From the NCBI RefSeq assembly GCF_008831285.2, contig NC_045150.1, positions 3,298,001 to 3,362,000 of the forward strand: a stretch of 64,000 nucleotides of DNA. The letters run 5' to 3'. Made by a program: the position numbers and the translations under genes. The notes beneath the pieces were generated by a model that worked only from the letters and a program-made list of their open reading frames with translations, was not told the DNA's origin and did not search any database. Below, piece after piece: positions 36,308 to 47,900 of this stretch (within the stretch, counting starts at the first letter, position 1; the number at the start of each line of letters is the position of its first letter). The DNA comes from Nymphaea colorata (lineage: Eukaryota > Streptophyta > Magnoliopsida > Nymphaeales > Nymphaeaceae).

Positions 36308-38936
36308 ATGGTTGTTAGGATTAGATTGTCGCGGTTTGGGTGTAAAAACCGGCCGTTCTACAGGGTGATGGCAGCCGATAGCAGGTGCCCAAGAGACGGG
36401 AAGCACCTTGAAGTGTTGGGTTATTACAATCCTCTGCCTGGTAACTGTCTTCTTTTACTTTTTCGGGTTTACTCAAATTGTCCTACTTCGATCTCTAGAA
36501 ACGGTATTGAGAGGTTCAATTTGTGAGTTGTGCAGGACAGGATGGTGGGAAGCGCATGGGTTTGAATTTCGATAGAGTCAAGTGAGTCTCCTTCTCACCA
36601 GCATTCTTGTTTCTGTGAACATTTCCTCTTTTAAGTTGTGTTATTTTCTGGCGATTGATCGGGTCGTTGAAGAGTTATACTTCGAATTGTCGAGTAGAAA
36701 AGTTTAATGGTGTTATCTGGAAACAGCATTAAGATTTAGAGGATAATTAATCTTGATTTGATGCAAAAAGTAAATATTTGGTGCAAATATATGATTTTCT
36801 ATTGCAGTTTTCTTTAATTAAGAGACAAATGCTACTTCGATCCCCATGTTTAGTAAAGATTATCTTTGTTTAGCAACTCACTCTTTAACTTGTTTTCGCT
36901 TTTTCTTCACGCCGTAAAGTTATGGGCCTGTGGGTCGTCTCAACATTACATTGTTTCCTTGTTGGTAAGGATAAAGTTGGCATTGAAGAATAGAAAACTT
37001 CCATGGGTATTTGCATACCTCTGTATTTTTGTTACTGCATGATAAAGTGTCTTCTACTGAAACTGCATCACGTGCTGAATCTAGTTTACCTCTTTCTTGT
37101 AAGTGTGCATGCTGAATCTGTTATTGTAATGCTTGTCTTGGTAAGTAGCCATGGTATTTGTATACCTCTGTATGTTTGTTACTGCATGATAAAGTGTCTT
37201 CTACCTGAAACTGCATCACGTGCCGAATCTAGTTTACCTCTTTCTTGTAAGTATGCATGCTGAATCTGTTATTGTAATGCTTGTCTTGGTAAGTAGCCAT
37301 GGGTATTTGCATACCTCTGTATGTTTGTTACTGCATGATAAAGTGTCTTCTACCTGAAACTGCATCACTTGCCGAATCTAGTTTACCTCTTTCTTGTAAG
37401 TGTGCATGCTGAATCTGTTATTGTAATGCTTGTCTTGGTAAGTAGCCATGGGTATTTGCATATCTCTGTATGTTTGTTACTGCATGATAAAGTGTCTTCT
37501 ACCTGAAACTGCATCACGTGCCGAATCTAGTTTACCTCTTTCTTGTAAGTGTGCATGCTGAATCTGTTATTGTAATGCTCGTCTTGGTAAGTATTTGGGT
37601 AGTTTTTTCTCATGTATCGCTAGGCAAAGGTTAAACAAGGACTCCCTGAAGTGATGTTTTCCTTCTGCTGGATGTGAATCCAGTATCAAGTTGTTAATTT
37701 GTAATAGGAAGCTCTTTGCTTTGATTATTAATATGGTTTGTCTTAGTCATGTAGCAATGCACTTTGAATGATTCCATATTGCTACAGACCTAGAATCTGT
37801 TTTCTTCCTGGAAAAATAGAGAATGAGGATGCTGCCAGTGGGCTGCTCTAATTCCAGAAATTTTGAAGTAAAAAGTACTTGTGTGCTTCAAGACATGTGA
37901 TATCCCCAGTATATGCAAGGTGAGATCAGACATGCTGTTATTTTTATGAAAACTATGACTACTTGTGATCATTAATCTCAAGTCCAATTTGTAAAAATAA
38001 GAACAACTTTGTCATCAAGATGGAAGAGCATCCTTAGGGGTTTTGCTTGTTGGAGAAATGAGTCTGTCTTTGGGAAGAGGATTTAAGGAGTTAATAGGCA
38101 ACCACATGATATCTTACTTATACTTTCTAGAGAAATTAAAGGTTCATAATTTATATATCGCTTCTGTAGTGTGAAGAGAGCTCTCAACCATGCTAGCATC
38201 ATATTGCTGATTCCTAGATGCTTCTAGAGCTATTAACAGTTTCAACAATCGAAGCAAGGTTAAGATTGTTTACATATTCCATCTTGGCTTCTTTCATGAG
38301 GAGAAATGGGAGAAAGTAAATTTGGCAGGTAACTTGCCATTGATCCTCTATATGACAATTCCTTTTTTTTTTCTTATCTTTTCATCTACATGCTTGTTTG
38401 TCACACAATGTTGCATTTGCCGCTTCGTTTTTGTTAATTGGTTTGACAAGATGCAGATCTATGCTTGAAAATTTGATTTTTTTCTTTTTCTTTTTTCTTT
38501 TTTGGGGGGGGAGGGGGGGGGGGGATGCAATACGTCCTGTTTGTCTGATTCATCTGCTTTGTCTTTACGATGATGAGAATTTTGTGCATCTATGCATGCA
38601 TGTGAGTGTGCACAGGCACACATTCAAGTGTGGATGCAAACTCTCCTCTTTATATAGCCTAAAGACCCTTTTGTTTTTTGTTGATGTTAGTAACTTAGCA
38701 CTATTTCATTATTCAGATACTGGTTGTCCGTTGGTGCTCAGCCCTCTGAACCGGTTCAACGAATTCTTTTCCGGGCGGGGCTTCTGCCGCCACCTCCTAT
38801 GCTAGCAATGTCACGTAAGGGTGGGCCTCGTGATCCTCGTGTAATTGATCCTTTAAGCGGCCGCCCTCTTCCTAGTGGTCAGCCAGAAGGTGATGTCAAG
38901 GAAGATGAAGTTGAAGATGAAGCAGCAACCTCTTGA
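36308..38936 (+). CDS. RPS16: Organellar ribosomal protein bS16, intact copy
   Basis: Exons 36308-36440, 36536-36581 and 38717-38936 give a 399-base reading frame, 132 residues, with GT-AG introns of 95 and 2135 bases. The bS16 core spans residues 1 to about 85 ([11 protein letters not shown], Asp-Gly-Lys-x-Leu-Glu-x-Leu-Gly-Tyr-Tyr-Asn-Pro, Gln-Arg-Ile-Leu-x-Arg-Ala-Gly-Leu), followed by a Pro-rich stretch and an acidic tail. bS16 binds 16S-type rRNA and stabilises the small subunit. Start: this ATG precedes the universal motif directly, and the 28 codons open upstream do not look like coding sequence. No classical cleavable presequence is visible, in keeping with the known nuclear bS16 of plants, which is imported into mitochondria and often plastids through its own N-terminus. 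Confidence 0.92.
37001..37592 (+). repeat. 148-bp minisatellite in bS16 intron 2, right copy
   Basis: Same four units as 25239-25830. Confidence 0.9.
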
Positions 38937-41307
38937 AAGATATCTTTTGTAGTTGAGAAATACAACATATGGACAAAATTTTTAATTACTAGAATGATTT
39001 TGGCCTTAATAATATATTCAGAATGCATCCTAGTTGGATTGTATGAATGTGTGTACATGAGAGAGAGAGAGAGAGAGAGATGGCAGGGGTCTGTTATGGC
39101 CGTTATCCTTTCAGGTGGCAGGAACGAGTATTTGACTAATCAGGAACCAATTAGCCTTTGAGAATGTAATCTCCAGTCTAAGTTTTAAATGATGTTGGCT
39201 AGCCAATTCTGTTGGTTGGTGCTATTTATACTCAAGTTTCCCTTGATTGGTTGCCTGCAGCCGGAGAAGGTTGGATGCAATTCCTTTTGGTATCTGCGTG
39301 GAAGTTACGGTGGGTTGCTGTCTTATATGCAAGAAACCATATATGGCTATTTTCTCTTGGTAGGATGCCTCTTGATGGATGAGCCGTTGATTACAGGTGA
39401 AACAGTGTTGTATGTATCATATAATACAGGGCCGCATCGTACAATACATATTGTCACGTTTCAAAAATGCGATACGATAGCACCTGTATCGTACAGTTAC
39501 GATACAGGCACCGTATCGTATGATATGGTTACGATACGATATAAGTACAATACAATAATTTTTATTGATTTTTTATTATTTTTTGAGAACTTATTATTTT
39601 TTTTCTAATTATATTTTTTTTAAAATACAATACGTTACATTTTACGTTATTGCATATGTTAAAGCCATTACAACATTGAGTGAAAGTGTTAAAGTTGACT
39701 GTGATCTGAAGCGTCAGATTTCCTTGACCAGAAACGTCGACGATAGTACAGCATTACTAAAAATAATTAATGGTCGTGGGTCGTAATTCTCATTTGCAGT
39801 TTGCATTGAAGGCCAAGTTGCTGCTAGTTTTTCTGCTGGGTCGCACTGTTGGCCTGTTGGGGAAGAATCTAGAAGGATGAACCTCCAGATTGGTTTCTAA
39901 GGAGGCCGATCGAATTATCCCGTTGTCAGGTTGGTGTCTGCGTGAGCCTTTCTTACCAATCGAGAGAGAGAGAGAGAGAGATGTATATGCAGATGTGAAG
40001 AGGGACATGGAAGTGCCAAGACAAACACTATGTTTCTCAAGAAACTGTTCAAGTAATGTTGGATCTGTAAACTTTACACTTTGTGGCCATATATATTTCG
40101 TAATTCGTAATCAAGAGGCTCTTCTACATTTCGAAGATGATGTTGGCCTGGTCCAAGGAAAATGCAGGTAGGCTATCTGATGTATACTTGCAAGGGAAGC
40201 ATACGAACCTAGATTAACCCTCACACGTGCCGGTTGAGTCAAAGGTACAGTCGGCCTCGGTCAAGTGGGATCGACATTAAAAAGGTGTTAACAGTCCGTG
40301 TTAACCATCTTTATACTTTAGCCAAATAAAATATTTGATCGAATTGGGTGTAACAATCACTTACTTCGGTTTGTATCCGCTGTTCTCCATCTTCTTTCAT
40401 TGGTTCATCTAATTGCACAGGGAAAAAGGTAATGAGAGGGACCTTTCAAATCAATTTCATTTTTGTCATTCCTGGTATGAAAGCACAGCACTGCTCTTAT
40501 TTTGATGTCAGGCGACAGGAGTGCAATTTCTGGGCATGCAAGAATGTCTGTCCTGCATGCAAACTCTGACACGGTATATGTATTCTCTTGCATATGACCA
40601 ATTGAACAGAAGCCTCTGCATGGCTACACGGGGTTTTTCTCACTTTACATCCCCAGCTTGGTATGCAAACCTGGCGCTTTGGGACACTGAAGATGTTGAA
40701 TTTCACTGCTCTACATGTGTAGTAGACAGTGAGAATACAGAAGATCTGTTGCAGCACAATAATACGAACGAAATATCATCGTCACATAAAAACGGAGGCT
40801 AGAGGCTTCTTTAATCAGTAAATCTATGTTCAAGTCGCTGAGGTAATTCTTTCAATCGTTAGATGAAAAAAGATGGACTACCAAGTTAAACAGCCAGAAC
40901 TATATTGATTCGTAGAAGAGAACCTTGAGTAGCTTACAGATCAGATAAATTGCTTGTAGATCCAGTGTCTGGTTTCTACACACATATAGATCAAGGCCTT
41001 GCTCACACTTGCAGATCTTATAGGTTCCAAAGAAAGTATGGTTCTCTACACCATCATATTGATCAAGGTCTTCTCTACACTTGCAGATCTTATAGCTTCC
41101 TCTTACGCTTTATTTGGAGGATGCACATCCACAAAATTTACAATGTGATTAACAAATAATATATTACATTACAGTTGAAGTCTTAAAAAAATGCCAGAAT
41201 ATTTTCAATCATTGACTTCCAAGACTTCTTAAAGTGCCCCTAAAATTTTTTTCTGCATCATCTCTTCCAGTTCTAGGTAGGAAGCAAGCGTGACGCCCCA
41301 TCTGCAG
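38937..41307. other. Region downstream of bS16, right copy
   Basis: Copy of 27174-29526. A plus-strand open frame of 93 codons (40521-40802, Trp/Asp/Glu/Cys-containing) is not recognised. A short direct repeat lies at 40965-41095, where GATCAAGG and ACTTGCAGATCTTATAG occur twice. The left copy differs by single-base changes that alter the frame starts. Confidence 0.45.
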
Positions 41308-42845
41308 TTACTGAACCAGGGTGGTCTCTGAGCACACCTTGGGCCTTTGTGGTCTTCTTTGGTCAGCATCATCTCCTTTATTGGTCTTTCCCTCATCCCT
41401 GTTTCGTCCAAACTTCCAAAACCGATGGAATTTAGTCCATAATTTGCGAGGTTTAGAGGGAAGTAGTTTTTCAGTAACTGCGTTGCTGGTGTTCAGGGTG
41501 TCTGCTTTAGAACCAGTGTCTCTTCCAGTCGCTTTTGTAAGGTCAAAATGGGGAGGTTGCTGTGAACTTGTTGCAGCAAGTGATTCGTCCGCAGAAATAC
41601 TAGTGTCAAAAGCAAGAACCTGTAGTGATCGTGCCTTTTCAACAGTCCTTTGACATCTACATTCTGGGGGAAGTTCAACAGTTTCTGAAGACAGGAATTG
41701 GCATTTTCAGTGCCTAGCAAAGAAGATCGCAGTTGAAGCAACATGGAAACAGTAAATGCTGAAATAAATTTTCCACAATAAGATCTTGTTATTCCAAACT
41801 GAAAATCGCAGACCTCATTAGAATCAAGGGGATTATTTTAAAAAGATCTACCAGATGACAATACAATGATGAGCAACCAACTGACAACAAGTGGTATAAT
41901 GAAAAGATGTTTCAATAACTGAAGGCAAGCTTGTCAGAGATCCAATGGGAGGCGAAGTAGAAAAAAAGTCCGCCATGGCTATCATGTTGCCTGCTCCTGT
42001 CATTAAAGCAACAAATATGCAATAAGCGTCATGTTCCATAAATCAAAATAATTCCAAGTTCTACTTCTGCTTCATATGCAGAACATGCTAATTTGATAGT
42101 CCTCACATCAGGATCAGTCTCGTCCAGACTAGTGACCTTTCCCAAACTTCCTGACAAACTATCACCAGCCGCATTTTGCAATGCTTGATTCGTAAAAAGA
42201 TAAGGACTGCTATCTAGAAATCTGTCATTCATTTCCACAAAATTCTCCGTGAAAGATACAGAGGTAAAACCTGTCATGGAAATGGTTCCAATGGAGCTTC
42301 CTCAATTGAACGAAATATTGTACGTCAACATAAAGCACATGTAAGAATGGTGTCGAAAGTTCACTCATTTCTGAAACAGAATTGAACAGAAAGTGACCGA
42401 TATAGAACTAAGAAGATTTGGCCTCAAAACCGACAGTCCACAACGTGTGCATTCTTCAGAAAAATGGGTGAGAAAAGCATGAAGGAGAAACAAGACAATC
42501 TTCCAAACATGCTTCTGATAAGTCAAACTTCTTAATGACAGCCAGCAGTCAGGACTTGGAAAGTCAATAACTCGCTACCTTCCCCAGGATGGACTGAAGG
42601 TTATTCACCACATCCAATCCATCATATTTAACAAAGCAAGCAAGATAGTGTCTGTCAAATCAACAAATACAAAAAATTTGTCTTGTCTATATTGAGTTTC
42701 TTGGTACTTGAGGCACCAAAGCAGCAACATCCGCAGCAGCATTGCCTGACAGTAACTGCCTTCTCTGGATATAGTCTTGAAAAATCCTGATCAAACATAA
42801 TCTCCAGCTCAGAATTTTGAACAAAGCATCCCCAGGTGCTTTCTG
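41308..42845 (-). pseudogene. TBC (Rab-GAP, TBC1D5-like) gene remnant
   Basis: Minus-strand pieces in three frames follow the order of plant TBC1D5-like Rab-GAPs, which accelerate GTP hydrolysis on Rab proteins in membrane traffic. From 42845 downward: a piece with Ser-Arg-Leu-Tyr-Pro-Glu, then in a shifted frame Leu-Leu-Leu-Trp-Cys-Leu (about 42720-42840); an acidic piece with Glu-Leu-Gly-Ile (42050-42270); MEHDAYC with Met-Ala-Asp-Phe-Phe-Ser and Leu-Pro-Ser-Val-Ile-Glu (41900-42040); Leu-Leu-Asn-Phe-Pro (about 41670); and a basic tail with Trp-Lys-Phe-Gly-Arg-Asn ending at the stop 41308-41310. At least four shifts and a missing piece of the TBC core point to decay. An acceptor-like CAG at the 5' edge suggests genomic, not retroposed, origin. 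The assignment is from motif memory. Confidence 0.55.
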
Positions 42846-44590
42846 TTTGAAAAACAAGCAAACAGTAATCAAACTAGGAGTCTGACAAGTAATAAAAACC
42901 AATTAACATGAACGGGAAAAAGAGAAAGAAAGGTTTAAGCCATTTACGTCCAGGTAAATACTGGTTCAAGTTTCAATCTATGAAGGCCTTGCTTGAGTCA
43001 AGAACCGCTCAGCTAGTTGATCAGCGTTCTCGCCAGAAGCTTAAGCCTTCAGTAAATTCTTGCAAGACCAAGCCAATTTTGAGTCATTATTGTTCCTAAA
43101 GTTTCCAAACTCGTACCTGATGGACAGATTTGAGAGTGCAAGCCTTCTGAATGGCTAGCTTGACACAACCATTCAGAAATTCACACTCGAAAAGGAGACA
43201 TTTGGATATAATATTGTACAACCCCAATTTAGACTTCATAATTCATATCCAAGTTCTGATATGGATCCAATTGAAAAACTCATTCAGAGACCAAAACAGA
43301 TATTTAGATCAAGATATGGATCCAAATCCCAAATCCATATCCAAAACAAACCCTACAGCCAGATCAAATCTCAAGTTTATATTCAAAACCAAACCTTAGA
43401 ATCAAATGTGGATCCAAATTCAATCTTTAGATTCAAAGGTCCAATCCCACCATTAGATCCAAATCCAAAACAGGATTTCGAATCCAACCCATATCCAAAA
43501 CGTAATTACAGATCTGAACTAGATCCAAATCCCAATTCTGGAGCCATTTGATCCAAATCTGAGATTTAGATCCAATCTCAATATCATCTAGACAAAAGAT
43601 CCAAATCTTTAGTCCTGATCTAAAACTAGATCCAATTCTGTGTTTTTATATTGATCCAAATTAAAAAAAATGAGAGCCAGGCTCAAATATGATATCCAGA
43701 CTCGAATTCAAAATATGTTATTTTAGATCCATTCTGAGGTTTTGATCCAGATCCAATTACAACAACGAGTTCATGATCCTTTTTTCATATCCAAGTCCAT
43801 AATCAAGATCCATATCCATTGCATGAATCCATTTCAGACTCCAAAATTCCAATATTGGCATGCCTTAATATTTGGGCTGGGTTTCAGATCCAAATCCAAG
43901 TCAAGGACTCCTATCAGGCCCAAGGATTGAGGCATCATGGTAATTTTTTAAAATACCCACGATTTCTTTTTCAAAATTCTCAAAATGCTCAACTTTTTCA
44001 AGATATCCTTAAATTTCGCAAAAAGTCTTTGATTTTGTTGAAATATCTTTTTTTTTCAAAAATACCCTCATTTTGAATAGGATGATAATGTTTTTGCTGT
44101 AACATGAGATTGTTGGATGGGTTTTTCCTAAAACCGATCATGGTTCTGTTGTATCATGAAGATGTTTGATACTTTCTTCTTAATAAAATATGATGATACT
44201 GGTTCCTAACACATCAAAAATGTTTAGTTCATTCAAGTTGTCTTGTCGTGATGGCGTAGTGATATTGGTCGTGCTGCAGGCATCATGTAATTAAAATCTG
44301 GACAAGGATATCTCTACATTTATATGCATAAAATGTGTGATGTGCAAACACATTCAACTTTCAAAAAGAGTTTTGAATCAAAAGTTTGGATTAAAAATTA
44401 AGTACTAAATTCGGGGATATTTTAAAATACGTAACTAATGAACAGCTAAAATAGAGCAATATGTAGTTGCGTTAGATACCTTTCCATCCTAAGCGTGAAG
44501 GATGTAAGTACGAATATGGATGCTTTGATATACAAGTAAAATAAATTAAAAAATTATTTTAAAGTTACCAGATATTAGCTGCAACCTACG
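42846..44590. other. Intergenic region with degenerate ATCCAAATCC repeat
   Basis: No assured gene. A 64-codon plus-strand frame (42908-43099) is basic and unrecognised. From about 43190 to 43920 the DNA is built of loosely repeated GATCCAAATCC-type words, giving false Asp-Pro-Asn-rich frames. Confidence 0.5.
43190..43920 (+). repeat. Degenerate ATCCAAATCC tandem repeat
   Basis: Dozens of variants of GATCCAAATCC with no fixed period. The same word occurs in reverse in the Mutator-like element (6605-6640), so it may derive from a dispersed element. Confidence 0.7.
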
Positions 44591-44749
44591 GCGAGGATGG
44601 ATCATCAGATAATTTACTTAGGCTCAAAGATCAACATTTTCAGAAAAGTGGTCGGTGCTGTTCACCTTGGAAGACTTATTCAGGCAACCGTGCATCCTTC
44701 TCCCCTTCAGGCGCAAGAGTGTGGAAGAATGTCTCTGCCTGTCAAACTC

Positions 44750-44755
44750 TATATA
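44750..44755 (+). promoter_or_regulatory. Candidate TATA box of the RING/WD40 gene
   Basis: CTCTATATAGAAGG lies 180 bases upstream of the start codon at 44930, leaving a leader of about 145 bases if transcription starts some 30 bases downstream. Confidence 0.45.
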
Positions 44756-44887
44756 GAAGGAACACCATCAAAAGGTCGTCGCTTTGACATCGTTTCTGAG
44801 TTTCAACGCTGCCATGTAGTGTCTCCAGTCAGCGGTTTGCACAGAGGGGTTTGTGTGAACGAAACCCCTTCACCTTCTAAGTAGGAG

Positions 44888-44902
44888 ATGGCAGAAGACT
44901 AG
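44888..44902 (+). promoter_or_regulatory. Short upstream ORF (4 codons) in the leader
   Basis: ATG GCA GAA GAC TAG lies 28 bases before the main start. A second upstream ATG at 44913 opens a 76-codon frame overlapping the main one out of register. If the TATA box assignment is right, both lie in the mRNA leader and could lower translation of the main frame. Confidence 0.4.
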
Positions 44903-44929
44903 AGGCCGTCGAATGGAAGAAGGCCCGCC

Positions 44930-47900
44930 ATGGAGGTCCCCGAGTGCCCCGTTTGCCTTCTGGTGTACAACGGGGAGGAGGCCGTTCCAAGGGTGCTCTC
45001 CTGCGGCCACACCATCTGCGAGCCCTGCCTCCAGCAGCTTCCCCCCTACCTCCCCAACAGCATCAAGTGCCCAGAGTGCAATCAGGTTGCGAAGTTCCCC
45101 GCTCAGGGGCCCTCTGGATTGCCCAAGAACATCGATCTCCTGAGGTTAATCCCTCATAGCACCTCACAGAAGACAGCCCAGAGAGCACCACCTTCGAGTT
45201 CTATCAAGAATTCATCAGATGGTTCCTTGTTTGGGCTCCCCACAGATAGAAGTTGCAGAAGTTGGAAGGATTTGACCGTTCCCAGTGATGTCATTCAGGT
45301 CTTGGATGAGAAAGGGGACTCTGATATTTCCTTGGGGGTGGCGTCCTCGTCTTGGTCATGTTTAAGGAAGAACCAGAATGTTGGTTTGCTGCCGCTTCTC
45401 ATTGGTGATGGTGGTTCATCTGGTTCTGTGATTAGGCTTACCTATGGTTTGAGAATTTTGAAGATTTTGGATGGTCTCAGTAGGTTTGAGAAGGACGAAT
45501 TGACGTTTCTGTTGAAAGCATCAGCGATGGGTCGAAGGGTTTGTAAGCTTTATGGCTTGTGGATGAATTCCGACGGGCGAGTTTTCCTGGTGTTTGAGAG
45601 ATTTCGTCTGGAAAATCGGTCAATTTTAGATGGATTGAGAGGTGGGTGTTTGGTGAAACCTATTGGATGTTCGCCTGATTCAAGAGATGTTATGGTCAGG
45701 TTCTCAAGTTTGGCATTGGAGATTTGTGAAGCTGTCATGGTCTTGCACTCACAAGGCATAGTTCTTGGGTTTCTGAGCCCTGTTTGCTTTGGTTTTGATG
45801 AATACGGGCACGTCTTAATCGATCTAAGCAACAGTCTTCTGGAAAAAAAAAGAATTCAGGAGGCCTTCCTTGGCTCCATGGTAGATCGAAGCGAAGAAGA
45901 TGAATTTGACGATTTAGTTTCAAAACAAATATTTATCAGCCCAGAGGCTTTCAAGAGGCTGTACAGTGAGAACTTAGGCGCTGGTTCATCAACAACAAAT
46001 TTGAATCACTCTGATGCCAAATTTGAGTTGGAAGCTTCCTTTTCTTGTAAATCCGATGTATGGTCATTGGCGTGTATGTTAATTAAGCTGATTCTCGAAG
46101 ACCCATTTGTTGACGAGTTTCTCTCTGGCTATTATGGTTATTGCTTCGCAGAAAGCAGAGAAAGCATTGGTGTCGGTGTAGGTGATTATATGAGTTGTAT
46201 AAAGAGAAAGGTAGCTGATATGGCACCTATATTTGGTGCAAAATTTGAAGAGTTGCATAATGTTCTTTCAAAATGCTTGGATCTTGACGTGGATACACGC
46301 CCTCAAATGAGTGATGTCTGGAAAGGCCTTAAGGCCATTACCTACGGATGTGGTTCTGATGAATTGCAAGTGCAATTTCAACATGAGAAAGTTGAATGGT
46401 GCTTGGTGCTTGCTCATCTCTATTCTGTACATAGATGTTCTAATTCCTCCCAGCAGAGGGATAAAGGGTCAATGCTAGATAAGGTTGATCAAGTTGCCTT
46501 GGTCGATGGTTCAGGCCTAAACTCAGAGTCGTGCAGTAATGTCAACATTGGGCATACTTCGGAGGGGTGTCGTCGTGTCACCGTCACTCAGACATTTGAC
46601 GATAAGGTTGTTGAGCAAATTCCCAATGATGGTGGCAAAACTATCACTCTGAGGGGTCACCTTGATTGCATCACGGGCTTAGCCATTGGGGGTATGACTA
46701 AACATGGAAGGGTTAACTTTGATTATGTTGTTGAACTGCATTGTTTCCTCTGGAAAGTTTGAGGCCGTTAAGAATGGATATGCTAAACACTTCTTTGTGC
46801 TTCTGTATGTTCATATATTGCAATAGTTCTAGAATCTAGCTACATATTCTTATATTTCCTCGTTGGAATTTTGGCCTAAGCGAAGGTTTGTTGATGGCAT
46901 GGTTCAAGATTATCTAGCACCATAGTTTATCAGTCATGCAGAGGGGTGGTGACGTGCAACCTTCTCGTGGCATCTAATGTGACTTGAATTTCACTGGAAT
47001 GTTGTTAAACACAGTAGTACTGGCGAGATTTTTATGCATATGGATAAAGGTTGCAGCCTTGCAGGAGAAACTGAAAAGTTAAGTCGTCAGTCACAGAGAT
47101 ATGACTGTAAAACTCTTGATTCAAATATTTCCCAAGTTACTTGAAATGTATAGCTAACATGAACAAAATAATGCTAGAATTCATTCTATTGATGGACTGG
47201 ACACCAGCTGATGAGTTGAACATTTACTTTAAAATCTGTGAACAAGTGTTGATTTAGCAGGTTTTCATGATCATCACAATAGGAGTGAGTAGGTGAGTCT
47301 TCGAAGGGGCATTTAATAGCATATATAAAATTCCTATAAAATCTTTGTATCACATGCATACATGTGCAGACTGGTACAAGCAAAATGCATTTAAAATGGA
47401 AATTCATAAACAACACAAAGTATATAGGAATGAGCAATTTTTTTGAGCTCAAGGGTTGTAAACAAAAACTTGTGACATGTCCCTAATGAGTAAATTGACT
47501 TGAAGATTTACTTCATCTTTCCAGTTTTCTGATCTATTCTGTTTCTGATCGAATGGATTCATTGTTCTTTAGTACCCTCAGAATCTTTATTATGAAATTC
47601 TTTAGTAGCTCTTGTTTTGCTCCAGGCAAACAATCCAGTTCAACCATCTTTAAGCAAACATTCTGCTTCAATTGATAGAAATTTAGCTTACTCTTTTGTG
47701 TTTAATAGTGACAACAAGTAACCATTTGTTGTATCAGCAATCCTTTTGCTAATGGAATTTCTTATTTGGAAATTTTGAAGCTATCTATACCTTTGTCTTT
47801 AATGGTTTGAGTAGAATTTTTCTCAAAGTAGCTTGACTTATCTATTGGTTATCTTTCTTTATTTTGTAGGTGGTTATTTGTTGAGCTCATCCTTTGACAA

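Larger units (their letters stand above)
31076..42765 (+). repeat. 11.7-kb direct duplication, right copy
   Basis: Begins immediately after the gap with the same bases as 19309 and ends at 42765, where the left copy runs out. Sequence continues beyond 42765, so this is the start of the next contig. Single-base losses in homopolymers are common in its first 2-3 kb (for example near 31171, 32159, 32571, 33258), while its last 3 kb look cleaner than the left copy. Confidence 0.9.

Noticed and set aside
19309-42765. A genuine recent segmental duplication giving two bS16 genes
   Set aside because: The copies abut an artificial 100-N gap and differ mainly by homopolymer indels concentrated at the contig ends, which fits an unmerged overlap better. 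It is not fully excluded without reads.
43151-43551. Asp-Pro-Asn-rich frames as a repetitive protein
   Set aside because: They come from the degenerate ATCCAAATCC repeat, are short and overlap in two frames.
44597-44884. 95-codon frame upstream of the RING/WD40 gene as a separate gene
   Set aside because: It contains the TATA box and lies in the promoter and leader. No domain was recognised.
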